64,000 bases of DNA. Source: Isoetes taiwanensis (Eukaryota > Streptophyta > Lycopodiopsida > Isoetales > Isoetaceae). Both the position numbers and the translations under genes were made by a program. Position 1 is the first letter of the stretch; every line of letters starts with the position of its first letter. The stretch lies in assembly GCA_021234155.1 (NCBI GenBank), contig JAJEKV010000005.1, positions 23,013,584 through 23,077,583 on the forward strand, in the 5' to 3' direction. Under the pieces are notes generated by a model. The model was not told the DNA's origin. It saw nothing but the letters and a program-made list of their open reading frames with translations, and did not search any database. Of the stretch, positions 25,811 through 38,621 are shown one piece after another.

Positions 25811-25825
25811 AGGGTTCAATCTAAT

Positions 25826-28800
25826 ATGCTTGCAGCTAGAGTACCTAGAAATGTTGATGAACAGAGACAACAAGGACATCATGCCCAAGAGCGTACTCCA
25901 CCAAGGCGCTTCCAGCCAAGAAACTTGTACCAAGAGTTTGATGCAGCAACACCGGAAGAAGAGCTATCCCAGATCAGATCCGACATCCATGAGATAAGGG
26001 CATTGCTAGTAGGAGCAACAGCACCAGGAGGGCAAGATCAGAATATGCCTTTGCCTGAAATACCAGCTGGCCGAACAGTGCAGCAGAGGAAGAGAAACAG
26101 AAGGAGAAGATCTCCTACTTCGGGGTCCTCCGACTCTAGCTTCGGACTTCGGACTTCGAGGATCGAAGAAGCGGGAGGAAGAGAGCGGGACGGGAGGATC
26201 AAACCGTGGCGAGGGGCAGGTCACAATCCGATTACTAGAAGAAGGTTGACTCCGCGCTTAGCAATGTATGGAAAGCCAGGAAGCTAGAGCAATTTCGAGG
26301 CGACAATGAATCGGAATGGAAGCAGAGGCTTGGCTAGATGAAATGAGTGTGAGTATGGCAATGCTTATGGTATGAAGGATAAGGACAAAGGCGGGGTAGC
26401 CCACGACAAACTTGAAGGGAGCAGCCGGGATATGGTGGAAGGGTATGCCAAAGCACATGGGTGGCGAGGGGCGGTTGCAAGTTCAAGAAGTTTGCTAAAA
26501 GCGTTCAGCGCCATTACGTGCAAAGGGAACATAAGTGCAACATGATGCAAGGTTCTACGAGGTTGCGGCAAAGCGGCTCATCGGTTGAGAGAAATACGGA
26601 GGAAATTAATGAGACTAAGGCTTTATGTGCCAAAGTTGAGTGAAAGGCCTTGGTGGAGGCTATATTGAAGGGTTTTGCGAGGAGATCCCATAAGCTTGTA
26701 AGGGCAATAAACCCCAAGGCGATGTCGAAGGCGAGAATCAAGGCGTAAGTTTGCAAGGAACAGGACCGCAAGAATATGCACACCAAGGCAGCAATATTTC
26801 GGGGATAAAGAAAGCGGGCACGAGGAGGCTATAGCCAAAGGGCAACAAGTCCAACGACCCTAGCAGTCATAATACAACTCAAATATGGGAGCGGGGGCAA
26901 TGCAAGTGGTGGCAAGCGGGGAAAAGCAGGTGAGCTTCAAAGGAGCAAGAGGCGGGTCTAACTACTCCCAAAGCGATGAAGCAATTTTACGATCCATCCC
27001 AAAGAGAAGAAGCATGAGTGTATAGAAGAGCAGCTATGTTTCGGATGCTTCCAGCCGGGGCATAGGACCAACAATTGCCCCTTGGTGATGAATCGCGGCA
27101 TTGGCGAGTGGGATGGGAGACACCCACCGGCGTGGGCCGAGGGCGGCGCCGAGACTACATCCGGGGTGAGTGTCATATCTTTCTTTGCCATTGACACCGA
27201 CAATGCGAAAAAGTCGATATCGGTTATCTCAACAACCAGGAAAAGCAAACTCTAAGTCTTTCATAGTGTTGATAGACCACGGGGGGCGATCATAATTTTT
27301 GCGTCCCCTAGAATGGTAAACATGTTGAAGTTAAAGCCCGTTGAAGTCAAGCCCGGGCCGGTGGTGTTAGCTAATGGGGTAGTCGGGGCATACAGCGGGG
27401 AAGAGAATAAACTTCAATGTAGACTTACCGAGGGCATCAATGTGGCATTGGGAGGCGGAAGTCATGAATATAGGCAAGTATGACCTGATTATAGGAATGG
27501 AATACCTTGGTCAGCGGGAGCACTCATCGATTGTGGGAAGCGCCAAGGTGACCTTAACAACTCGAGGGGCAAGGTCATGAGATTACAGGTAAAAAGTAAC
27601 CCAATCATGCAATGCATGAGTAGTGAAAAGTTGCTTAAGTGCATAAGGAAGCGACAAGTGGCCTATCTCCTTAAGCTTGAGCTCGAAGATCAAAAATGGG
27701 AGGAAGACAAAGAGGCCAAAAGAGTTGAGTAAGCTCCCCAAGCCCATAAGCGAAGTTGGTCAAGGAATTTCATGACTTGTTCCACAGCGAGATTAAGCGA
27801 CTTTAGCCCTATAGAGGAGTCGAGTGTGAAATAGCACTTGAACCGGGGATGAAGCCAACAAGCAAGGCACCTTATAGAATGTCAGCAGAAGAGTTGAATG
27901 AGCTAAAAAGCAAGCAAGAATTGCTAGACCTAAGGTTCATAAGACCTAGCGTCTCTCCCTTCGGAGCCTATTCTTTTTGTGAAGAAGAAAGATGGGAGCC
28001 TTAGGATGTGTATCGACTACCGCCAGTTAAATAGGCACACCATTAAGAATAAGTATGCCTTGCCTAGGTCAGATGACCTAATGGATCAATTGCAAGGAGC
28101 GAAGATCTTCTCCAAAATAGATCTCAGATCAGGGTATCATCAGATCAGGATCAAAGAAGAAGATATTCACAAGACAGCATTCAGAACAAGATATGGTGGC
28201 ACTATGAGTTCACAGTCATGCCCTTTGGATTGTCCAATGTGCCAGCAACATTCATGAGGCTGATGAACGACGTCTTCCGCGAATTTCTAGACTCCTTCAT
28301 CATAGTCTTCTTCGATGATATCTTGGTTTATAGCAAATCTATGGAAGAACATGCCCAACATTTGAAGAAGGTGCTTGAAAAGCTAAGAAGGCATCAACTC
28401 TTTCTTGAAGTTATCGAAGTGCCAGCGGCGGCCGAGTGGAGTATTTAGGGCATGTGATCACAGCAGAAGGCATTTCCACAGATCCTGCGAAGATCGAAGC
28501 CGTGATTGATTGGCCGACACCAAAAAATACGCATGAAGTAAGGAGCTTCCTAGGCCTAGCAGGCGATTATAGAAGATTTGTCAAGAACTTTGCCAAGGTA
28601 GCAGCACCATTGACTGATCTCACAAAAGGCGGGAAGATAAAGGATTGGGCAACTCATTGGCAAAGCAAGGCCCAGAAAGCATTTGACACATTGAAGGAAG
28701 CATTGACGACATCGCCAGTATTGGTCTTGCCAGATCTGACCAAAGATAAGCTCGTAGCGACAAACGCTAGCAGGATAGCAACAGGTGCAGTCCTCATGCA

Positions 28801-30655
28801 GGAGGAAAGAGTAGTGGCCTATGATTCCAAGAAGTTGAATGGCCGTGAGAAGCATATTCAGCGCATGATCGGGGAGCTCGACTATAGTAAGAGCTTTAAG
28901 AATTTGGAGGCACTATCTATTGGGAAGAAGATTCCAGCTGGACACGAATCATCAAAGCCTTCAATACATATTTACACAACCACTCCTCAATTTGAGGCAA
29001 AGGAGATGGATGGAATTCCTCGAAGAATATGACTTCGAGATAAGTTATAAGCCAGGGAAGCTGAATGTGGTTGCGGATGCCCTTTCTAGGAAGCCTTTGG
29101 CAACAAGAATTCATTATAATGCCATATCAACACTCGTAAGCGAGTTTGGCAAGAAGATCGAAGAAACATTGCCAACGGACCTCGACTTCAAAGAAGTTTG
29201 GACAAGTCTTTGCAAGGAGGCCAGGACCGACAAGGAAAGGGAGATGTTCAGGCACTACAAGAAGGAGGAAAACTTGCTATACCATAAAAACAAATTGTAT
29301 GTACCAGAATCTTCACAAGTTAGGAAGCTAATCCTGAATGATACACACAATAGTCCCATAGCAGGTCATGCAGGGTTCATGAAGACGTGCTTCAAAATTA
29401 GAAGCAGTTATTCTGGCCCGGCATGAAGAAGGAAATAGCAAGGTATATTTGAGAGTGCCAGATATGCCAGCAGACAAAGGCGGAACAGCTTCAAATTCCA
29501 GGTGCTTTGGAACCATTGCATGTGCCAAATGCTAAGTGGGAGGTAATAAGTATGGACTTTATTACAGGACTCCCAAGAACAGCAAGGGGCAAAGTTGCCC
29601 TGATGGTGGTGGTAGATAAGTTGTCAAAACTGGCACACTTTGTGCCGTGCAGGACAACAGACACGACATTAGACACGGCCGTTCTATTTGTTAAGGAGAT
29701 TTTCAGACTTCATGGCATGCCAAGGGAGATAATTGCAGATAGGGACTCCAAGTTCATGAGTGCCTTTTGGCAGGACCTATTCACCACTATCCAGACGAAG
29801 CTTTCGATGAGCACGGCATATCATCCCCAAACAGATGGTCAGACGGAGAGGACGAACAGGATCATCGAAGATATGTTAAGAAGTTATGTATGGAACAAGC
29901 AATCTAAGTGGGATGATTTCATCCACTTAGTAGAATTCGCATAGAACAGCACCAAGCAGGAGTCATTGCAGATGAGTCCTTTTATGATCAACTATGAGTA
30001 TCAGTGTCTTACCCCGGATACTTGGCACAATCCGGTGTCCAAGGTAGAAGTCTCCCAACAAATGCTTTCGGAGATGCAAGAATTGGTGGAGGAAGTAAGA
30101 GGCTACCTCCTAGCAGTAAGAAATAGGCAGAAAAGCATCGCCGACAAGCACAGGACAGTAAGGGAATTTGAGGTGGGAGACAAAGTGTGGTTGAAGATCA
30201 AGATCAAGCAGGCCAAGCTCCGCATCAGCAATTGCAAGAAGCTTGCTCCAAGATGGGCTGGACCTTTCAGGATAGACAAAAGAGTAGGTACCCAATCCTA
30301 CAAGTTGGACCTACTAGCACATCTCAAAATCCATAGAGTTTTCCATGTAAATCTCCTAAAAAGGCACACTCCTAATCTAGAGGAAGTATTGGAGACAAAC
30401 GAGTTACTAGAAATGACGGACGATCACCTTGAAATCGTCCCAGAAGTCCTTCTTGACAGATCTTATAAGAAGACAAGAAGGTCAAAATTTCTCCAATACC
30501 TTGCGAAGTGGAAGCACTTACCAGTGGAAGACGCTACGTGGGTACTACAAACAGATCTTGAGAAGCAGTACCCCGAGTTCATGGAGCAATGCAAGGGTCG
30601 GCTCGTCACCGAAGTAGTCGACACCGACACCTTAGGTGAGTGGAAGGTAGATTAA
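25826..30655 (+). pseudogene. Ty3/gypsy (chromovirus) gag-pol, copy B
   Basis: Gag opens at the ATG at 25826 with a Gln/Arg-rich N-terminus and runs to a stop near 26287. The rest of gag is frameshifted, and the zinc knuckle is at about 27035-27085. The protease motif region (27270-27300) is damaged. Reverse transcriptase is readable at 27979-28435 with [31 protein letters not shown] and FFDDILVYS. RNase H and the tether span 28436-29110. Integrase at 29140-29944 has the DFITGLPRTARGK and TAYHPQTDGQTERTNRIIED regions. The last open frame, 29966-30655, ends in a chromodomain-like segment (RSKFLQYLAKWKHLP, then DATWVLQTDLEKQYPEF), placing it with the chromoviruses. Frameshifts and stops in gag, protease and RT make it inactive as read. 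Integrase and chromodomain are the best preserved parts. Confidence 0.95.
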
Positions 30656-30710
30656 AAAGTCTACTTCCGTCCTACGGAAGTAGACGACTGCTGCCACTCA
30701 TGGCAGCATA
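30656..30710 (+). other. Two consecutive hairpins right after the pol stop
   Basis: GTCTACTTCCG at 30659-30669 pairs perfectly with CGGAAGTAGAC at 30675-30685 across a five-base loop. Four bases later TGCTGCC at 30689-30695 pairs with GGCAGCA at 30702-30708. They start three bases after the stop codon. In copy A the first hairpin is destroyed and the second weakened. Confidence 0.75.
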
Positions 30711-33147
30711 GAAGAGCCATTGGCATTTCCAAACACATGGTTCAATAAGCACACAAGGAGTATTTGAAAGTTGCAACTTTGAAGACCATTTGAAAAGCTA
30801 CAAAAGACACAAGGACTTGAAGAACCAAAGAAGGACATTCACTTGAGAAACATAAAAGGAGTATTTTGGCTAAGTGGGAGGTCACAAGGCAAGTTACTTA
30901 AATTCGAAGCCCCATTGAAGATTGCAAGGTCACAACTTGGTATGATATCTTGTTCACCATTTGAGCATTGAAGTTTGATATTCTTAAGGTTCTTGAAGAA
31001 TTGCCTAGCCATTCTCTTCCATTCTATGTCTTGAGTCATCCTCTCCATTCCATGTCTAGCCTTCTTTTTTTCCACATTTCCATCTTCTCTCATTACATAC
31101 TATGGTGTTGGTAACATTTCTTTCCCTAGTCAAATGAAACACACACTCCATGCTCCATCCACCTACTCACCAAAGTCAAGCACTAGGGAGCCCCATGAAT
31201 TCACTTCAAAAACACCTAGGGTTCTAAATATCTACTAGGTCTTACAAAAGAAGGACAAAAAAAGCAAGATTTGTCCAACTATGCAGAAGTGAACTCCTAG
31301 TAGCATCCCATGTCAAAAAAAATTGCAAAAGATACAACATCCACTTCATCATTCATAATTTCACTTCACCACTCACATCACCGCGTGTCATCCATATCAT
31401 CCATACTTCATGCCACCTCACAAAAAAATCATTTTTTTTTGACTAGGGAAAAAAGATGGTTACCAACCCTTAAGTGCCACATCTTCACCATTTTGCCACC
31501 TCACCAAGTCCCATGCCTAGTCACTTCATTTTTTACCAAAAAATCAAAGTATTCCATTTGAAAATTTGATGATACTACACTGGTAGCCCTCATGAAAACA
31601 TGCCACGGCACAAACATTCTTGAAAAAAAGAGTTTATATTGACCTTCTAAATGGCCTTCTTGGGAAGCGTGCCTTATTGAAAAAATGGTAAAACCTACCT
31701 ACATCACCCCTCCCCCCATCTATCTACCCTCTCATCCTCTCGCCAAGTGGCGTCCCCACGGCATGCCAAGTCGAAACACGTAGCCGAGCTTGGCGTGGGG
31801 AGGAGACCACGTAATCGAGAAAATGAGGCAATGGATCTATATTTATACCTTGGCCTATTTTTTCATTCACATATTTGTGGGATATTTCTTTCAAGAAAAA
31901 TCAAGAACCCTAAATTTGCGAGGGCCAAGAAAGCGGTTTTTAGAATTTGGAAACTACCTAATCATGACTAAATCCTCCCGATTTAACACGAGTGATCTCA
32001 AGAACCCTAAACACGTGCTAAGCGGCGAATAATCTGTTGGATTTTGCAAGAATTGGAGCGAAGCGAGCATTTTCAAAGGGGCAAATCGATTAAGGAAATT
32101 TCAAGGGCTTTGCGCATTTGGGAGATTGTTGATCTGAAATACATGTCGGTGTGATCTTACGCTTGTGGATTTGACCTTCCTTCTTTGCATCAATTTACTC
32201 GATTGAGTAGTAAAGCTGATCAAATATTTCATAGATCCCTAAGTATTATTGGCTCATGAATTGTGAGCTATTTGAAGTTATGTGAGACTCTGTTATGATT
32301 TGTAAAGTGAATGAAAATCCAACTTTGGTATAATTCTCTCTTTTCTCAACTTTCTTTTCAAGGAAATTTATGCATATCACGCTAAATATTGTTCTAGTTT
32401 TTAATCCCATTGGATATTAGTAAATCCTGCTTAGGCTTCCACGGGAATAGTAGATCACGCATCCAAAGAAAACATAAAAATATAAACATTAGTCAAAACT
32501 AAGTTCTAGTTATCGATAAAAGAGTCAAAACCTATCTTTTAAGCTACAAACTCCTCTAACAAAGGTCCAGTCCATCTATTATTATCAAGATCCCGGTAAT
32601 TCTCTTTTATTTTGTCTCAGAAAAAGCAAAACTTCTAGATAAATATCTCTGTCATCAAAAGACACAGTCTGTCAGTGGCAAATTACTCCCTGTTCATTCA
32701 GCATCCTAAATAAACCCAAAAGAGGTGTTGCACGTCATCTACAAGAGCAATTTGATTAGTCACAGTTGTCCCAGATCAAAAAGAATATTTCACAAAACAT
32801 CGAGAATTTCTGCTCTAGCTGTAGGGTATTGACCCGGTTTTTGACTAGGTCAGGCATATAATTTTCAAGTATCTAGAATAGTCTGACTTCAAAAAAGGTC
32901 TTGCACATTTTTAATACTATTTGTTGGGATCACATTCATACATTCTTCAAGATAAATCCTCCAGTTATTTGCACTTGGTATTGAAAAGAGAATACATGGT
33001 TTTTTCTTGAAATGGGAAAGCTGTACTAACAGGCTTGTGGTGAGAAGTTTTTGCAAAATTTAGGTTCAGAGTGGTTGCCTGAAGCAACCTGGAGGTCCTA
33101 AACCATTCTAGTTGAGGGTTTTGCCAGGATTACCCTCAACAACGACC
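30711..33147 (+). repeat. Right inverted arm, copy B
   Basis: Non-coding. It is the counterpart of 7180-9675 and, read backwards, of the left arm. It contains poly-T/poly-A tracts (about 31430) and blocks of catcc/tcacc words. The best arm-to-arm match is in the last 90 bases. Confidence 0.5.
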
Positions 33148-35305
33148 TCGAGAGAAAGGAGGTCATTCAGGTATGCATTGATAGGAAAGCACCTTTGGTC
33201 AATGCCTATTACGGGGAGGACCCTATCCTTCATGCCCAAATATGGGAAGGACACTATCGTCCATGCCAAAGGCAACTGAAGGTGTAGGCATGAGTGGCAT
33301 ATAGACATGATAGATTTGTCTCCACGACCCGCGATGGAAGAAACATAATCTTCCTATGCCGGGAGATATGCCTTGCATCCATGTAATTGTAATTGATGGG
33401 TGGTTCCCTTACAACCAACCCTTATAATAATTAAACGCATACTAACGTAGTGTTGGACCTGCAGGCCAATAAAGGATTTGAGCGGCAGGAAGATGGCACT
33501 ACGAAGACTCGCAACACATAGTTTTGCCATAATGTGTTGTGAGGAGGCGATAAGGAGCATTAATTAGGAAGTTTTGAACCATAATTGATGATAATGTCGT
33601 AAAATTTTGTGAATAATGGATGATGAAGTAGAGGACGGAAGAGCCTCTCACCATAGTACAATTACAATAAACTAAAATCTTTTATCTGAGGTATCATCTT
33701 TTATCTTTTATCATCGTTAGTTTGTAGAATGATTTTTAGGCCTACATTGAATTTGCAAAACCAGTGCTAGTTCATATCATGTTTAGTTACCTGAATTTTA
33801 CATCGTACAATAGTTTTTTGAAATCATTACTAGTTTGGGGAGATGTATTTTAACATATATTGGTTTTGCATAACTATTGCTAGTTCACACCAAATTTAAC
33901 TATATGCATTTTTAATTTTACAATGTTTTTATAAAATAATCATGAATTTGTGGGATGGTTTTTACACCTATATTTTCAATATTTCAATTTTGGATGCTTC
34001 CACATGCTAGTTGTCATTATCATATATGTTTTTTCAAGCTTTTTCTTGTTAGTTCAAAAACCATACTGAAATTTGCAAAGATGCTACAATTTGTTTTATG
34101 TAGTTACTTACTATGCTTGCTAAAAGTTTATATTATTAACTATTAGTTCCAGCTATTAAGTTTGAATTTTAGGGGCAAATCTTCGCTCAGGTGGGTTGAA
34201 TGGTTGGACGTGCAAAGCTCCTAAGTTTTACCCATGGCAAGGGAAAGGTCGCCATAGCTGTATATGCACAAACCTTTTTGAGTCTAAGGTTACGATTAGG
34301 TCTCACTGCGTGACACGCCGCCATAGGCATCCTCTGTCCTAACTTCATGATTGAACATCAGAAAAGGGTGGACCAGGATTTGATAATCGATTTTATGGCT
34401 TAGATTTGGTGCGATGTCTATTTACGATTCATATTTTGGTCTATTTCTTTTGTTTCTACCTAAACCAGTGCCTCTGATCCTAGGAACAAATTCTTGGTTC
34501 TGGAATAGAATAGAATAGAATAGAATAGTTTTTTTTAACGTCCACGGAGACCAATAGGTCATGGGACCCATACAATGGGCTAGTACAATCATTACTACTA
34601 GGATTAAAAAACCCCTGCCTCGAGAGGTTTTCAAGGGAAAAACCTTTGCAGTAATGATGATACTAGACAAGCGGAGATAATGACTACTGAGGGCTCAGTA
34701 ATTGCAGACGTTTATCTAGAACCTCAAGTATGTATAATGCCAAACCAAACTCAGTAAGGAGAGCTATGCAATCCTTTTTATGTTGCTTCTACAATCGAGT
34801 TCTGTGGCTGCACAAACAGGTCAATTTTGAGCTTTTGCATAACTGTAGCAGCATTAATAGAGAAGTGAAGGTATTTATTGTGTACCTTGAGACCTCCTTG
34901 TGAAACCATGATTCAAGGAAGCCTAAAGCAAGTGAAGTAATGGTACAAAGGATTATTATTTCGAGATCCATTAAGTCAACGTAAAGCATTATGAACTGCC
35001 ACTTCAACAATGTATTGAAGCAGGTTTGACATGGTGACGTGAGCACGGAGGTTTTTAAGTGAACAAGTTTCCTGAAGTTCCTATTACTGTGATTTTTGTT
35101 GTAGTTTTTTTTTTGTTACATGAATGCACTTTTAAAACGCTTATTTAAATGTGACAATACTTTATGTAAAAAAAAAACCAAAATGTAAAAGGCTAACGAA
35201 ATTACACCAACGTTGCATTAGAAAATCCAAAAGCATATTTCTGATGTCATCATTATACGGTTTTGGCATACTCATACTTGCCAAAACCATATAGAATCTT
35301 ACGTA
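33148..35305. other. Shared non-coding flank, copy B
   Basis: Counterpart of 9676-11815. No gene is recognised. The match to copy A ends near 35305, where copy B continues into sequence with a different character. Confidence 0.5.
34500..34665 (-). mobile_element. LINE 3'-tail-like fragment, copy B
   Basis: Same fragment as at 11030-11175: gaatagaatag tail at 34503-34527 on +, and the gaggttttcaagggaaaaacc block near 34622-34645. Its block resembles the reverse complement of 62675-62700 in the recognisable LINE. Confidence 0.5.
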
Positions 35306-36966
35306 ATACCTATTAATTTCTTCAATTTTAGAAGATAACAGTATGATTTGGGCAATGTTGAAGCCAAAAAAGGGGGTATTGTTTTTCCTTTTGCTTTTTT
35401 GTAATGGTTCCAATTTCAAACTGAGTGTGGCCTTCCTTTTTGAGGCCGGGTCATATGGGATGTAGAAAACCAGTGACATATCTTCTACAAATGCACTGAG
35501 CGTGGCATTCCTTTTTGAGGCTGGATCAAATGGGCTCTAAAAAATTGTTGAAAACTCCTCGAATTTGGATGGAGCTTTTTGTAAAAGTGATGAAATCTAT
35601 TGTACATGTACAAAGCAGAGAACAACTCTTAGATGATTCCATTGCTTTACGACCTTTTGTTTTATAGTATCATTTAAGAGTATCATTTCTTTTGGATTTA
35701 GAAAGGTAAGAAATTATAGACGCTGTGATGAAGCAAGCCAATGGGCCTTCTTGGTGTTTAATCTAGAGTAATCCACCGCTTGTACAAATCCAGAGGAATG
35801 CCATGAGGTAGCCTCACTGAAGAAGTTCCAGCACTGCTTGTGGTTTTTTGAGAATAGGGATGCACTATGGTTTCTATTTGCGTATTTGCATTTGCATATT
35901 ATATACATGTAAATAACGTGCTGGATTGATTAAGCAGGCTGGACAGTGAAATTCCATCCAGAATGTAGCAAGCACTTTGAGCCCATTCCACCAAAAAGCT
36001 TTGGGTTTTTTTTCAAGATGCATCACTATGCCAAGTTCATTTGCAGTGGTCCAAGAGCCATGTATTTTTTTTTCCAGGTATTTTTACGTATTGCTTGCTG
36101 TATAGGGAGCATTCAATTTTGTGGGGATGAGGTGTATATTTTTTGACCTAGCATATTCTTGGCATATTCCTACGAATAGTGTTCCGTCTTAATGATCTAA
36201 AAAGCACCGACCTTTTTGAAAAAAAAAGACGTTACCTCCAGCTAGAAATACGCGGGAAATTGGAACGCCATAGCAATGGCGGCCGAAGCTTTGCAACCAA
36301 CACGTAACTCCACCGATGGCGATCGTTTGCTCTGAAGCTCTGCTATGCCCGCCTGAAGCTCTATTATGTCGTGGATTCGGCGATGCGCCATGGCTACTGC
36401 CCTAAATCCGGCACTCTAGCAGGTAAACATTTGCTTATAGAGAGAGACGTATGCACAGAAAGGATTCGTGGATTGGACGAGGTGCAAGCTATTGAGATGG
36501 GATGCTGAAGCTCGGCCAGGTATAGTTTCTTCCACATTTTTTACTTCTCGTTCATACTAAGGTTTGGCTTCTAGCGTTCAGTCTAGCAATGATGTAAAAA
36601 AAATGTGTACAAAGACTGTAGGATGCTCTGCCGGCCGAAATAGGGCAAATTTCAATGAGGAAGACCTGTAGCACTTATCCTCAGCACAAAATGATACAAA
36701 GGACGAAGACGATTTTCTGTGTTTTTTCATAGAGCACATTGCTTGCATTAATCCAGCTGAAAAAGAAGTGGGTTTGTTGTTGCTAGTTGTTAATCTCAGA
36801 TTTGGATCGTAATCTGCCTCTTTTGTGAGTTTTTTGTTTGCAACATCATCAACACAGTTTTCCTCTGCTAATAGCATATGATGCTTTCTCGGCTTAGGCT
36901 TTCTGGTTTGGACTATATCTGTGGGAGCGTAGTAAGCTTCTGATAGGTCCTCTGGGTTCTATTTGT
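35306..36966. other. Non-coding stretch with one direct repeat
   Basis: No gene is recognised. ctgagtgtggccttcctttttgaggc near 35420 recurs as ctgagcgtggcattcctttttgaggc near 35495, a direct repeat of about 75-85 bases. 36240-36480 is more GC-rich and could be an old first-exon or promoter region, but nothing coding is supported. Confidence 0.45.
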
Positions 36967-37310
36967 TTAAGTGCACCATTTGCTTTCCAGACTAATATTT
37001 TTATTCCAGGTTCTCACTCTGGCCAAGTAGAGTAATTGCTTCAGCGGATCTTCAGCACATAGATCTTTTGGAATGTCGATTTGCAGAGCTCCTTGTAGTT
37101 GTGCAGCTTTTGCCGTTCCACTTTGTGGATCTAAAGTAAAGAGATTATTTGCAATGCGCCTTCCCCTCTCTTTAGCAATGTGAACACTACAAGAACCAAG
37201 TATAGTTTTCAGTGATGTCGCATCGGGCTCAGAGGGCATGCTGTCCAACATCTTTGCTACAGATTGTCATTAGTAGCTGTGAATCTACTCTATGTTCATT
37301 AAACAGCTTC
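36967..37310 (-). pseudogene. PPR protein fragment (E-motif region)
   Basis: The minus-strand frame 37251-36967 reads MPSEPDATSLKTILGSCSVH, then ERGRRIANNLFTLDPQSGTA. That is the pattern of the segment after the last repeat in PLS-class PPR proteins: MPxEPd, tLLgaCrvH, and lleLdPqnsgtY. Such proteins bind organellar RNA and act in editing or splicing. Only about 50 residues match. Upstream minus-strand frames contain stops (for example near 37320) and there is no surrounding repeat array or DYW domain. It is a remnant, not a gene. Confidence 0.55.
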
Positions 37311-38621
37311 AACAGCAGCTATTCCATATCCTGCTCATCAGAAACTACTCGTTATGCCAGGCAATCACCCAACTTGATTCATATTACCAACAAATTAAAG
37401 AGTGACGAATTTGGTGAAAGGATTGAGCTGAAATTCGTGGAGGACTTTCTGGGACACACAAACTGATTTACAATGAATCCTACTGATTATCATGATCGAT
37501 CATGTCATGGCAAAGCTTTATGGGAATAATTGTGAGTGATTATACAGAGAAGCACGCACTCAGATCTAAAGGCGAGGTGTTTTTAAGGAAGAATTTCTAG
37601 CATATGTTCCCACTTTGGTCAGACACTAAGTCCACAAAGACCCAAACCTTGGGGGCACTAGGCTTTGCTGCAATGGCCTTTTGCCTTTCCTTGCATGCTC
37701 TATTGTATGCTGGAGCTACCCTGATGTCCAGCCACCTATTGGATCATGAGCATTTAAAGGTGTAAACATTTGTGGGTTCAAACCCCATAGTTCTCCCAGT
37801 TGGGCAATTCAATTCTGCACTCTAGAGTGGCTTTTCTAAAGATTTAAGTTTTGGGTTTGCTTTCTTTCCTTACTGGTAGAGTACGATAATTGAGTTTTTA
37901 GTTTTAAGGCATCGCATGAAAATACCAGTGATACCAAAGTGTTTTTTATTGATATTGATTTGATATTGTTTAGGCATGCGTACACAGTTTTAAAATCGTA
38001 TTGATTAACTATTTCAGACCATAGAAAAAAACTTGTATTAACAAATTTAAGTATTAATAAATTTAAACCATGTCAATTTGCCACATTATATGTTGTCCAT
38101 TAATTGCTACAAAATAACTGGATAATTTACCGATTTATATTTAGGAAGAGAAATGCGATCAAATACCATTCTATTAAACTTGAAATACTAAGCATTAGAA
38201 GTTTAATACTAAGCATTAGTTTGTAATAGACATTTTAAGTTGTAGAAAAACTAAGTAAAATAATTATGTTTTAGCACCATGAAGAAAAATAGGCTAAAAA
38301 AGTCATATTAGCATATTTAAACCAAGATCGTTTATCGCGTTGAGTACTGGTGATTAATCATTGTAAATTATCATGATAATTGTGTGCTTAAAATTACCAT
38401 GTCAATATATTAAAGAGGATAAATGTAACCAAATACCAGTCTACTAAACTTGACATATAGAACAATAGTACATATCATATAGTTTAAGTTGTTACAAAAA
38501 TCAATTAAAATTGCCATGTTTTAATACCATGTCACAAAATAATGTCAGCTTATCACTTTAGAAAAATATGTTGATGAACCATATTAGATAACCAGACATG
38601 GTTTGTAAACTTTTGAACCCA
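37311..38621. other. AT-rich non-coding stretch
   Basis: No gene is recognised. Related AT-rich segments with aaataccattctattaaacttg recur near 38160 and 38430. A good pol III B-box-like word occurs near 37775 but has no clear partner. Confidence 0.45.

Larger units (their letters stand above)
23114..33147 (+). mobile_element. Element of about 10 kb: gypsy gag-pol between long inverted arms
   Basis: The outer ends are inverted relative to each other. 23118-23205 resembles the reverse complement of 33060-33147, including the words aacctccaggttgctt and ggttgcctgaagcaacc. Further in, 23400-23455 resembles inverted 32805-32865, 24850-24925 inverted 31340-31450, and 25500-25590 inverted 30745-30800. 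The arms are diverged, and I estimate similarity only by eye. The core is Ty3/gypsy gag-pol. A normal gypsy has direct LTRs, which I do not see. No clear target-site duplication was found. Confidence 0.55.
23458..35305. repeat. Segmental duplication, copy B
   Basis: Matches 1-11815 in the same orientation. The true left limit cannot be placed because copy A is truncated by the window. Copies diverge by substitutions and many 1-5 base indels, unevenly spread: some stretches (24845-25370, 33356-33590) are nearly identical to copy A, while others are scrambled. Confidence 0.9.

Noticed and set aside
1-35305. Two independent gypsy insertions
   Set aside because: About 2.1 kb outside the element's right end is shared by both copies up to the same point, which favours duplication of a larger segment.
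37760-37790. gtgggttcaaaccccat, a good pol III B-box match
   Set aside because: No A box at the right spacing and no cloverleaf could be drawn, so neither a tRNA nor a SINE is supported.
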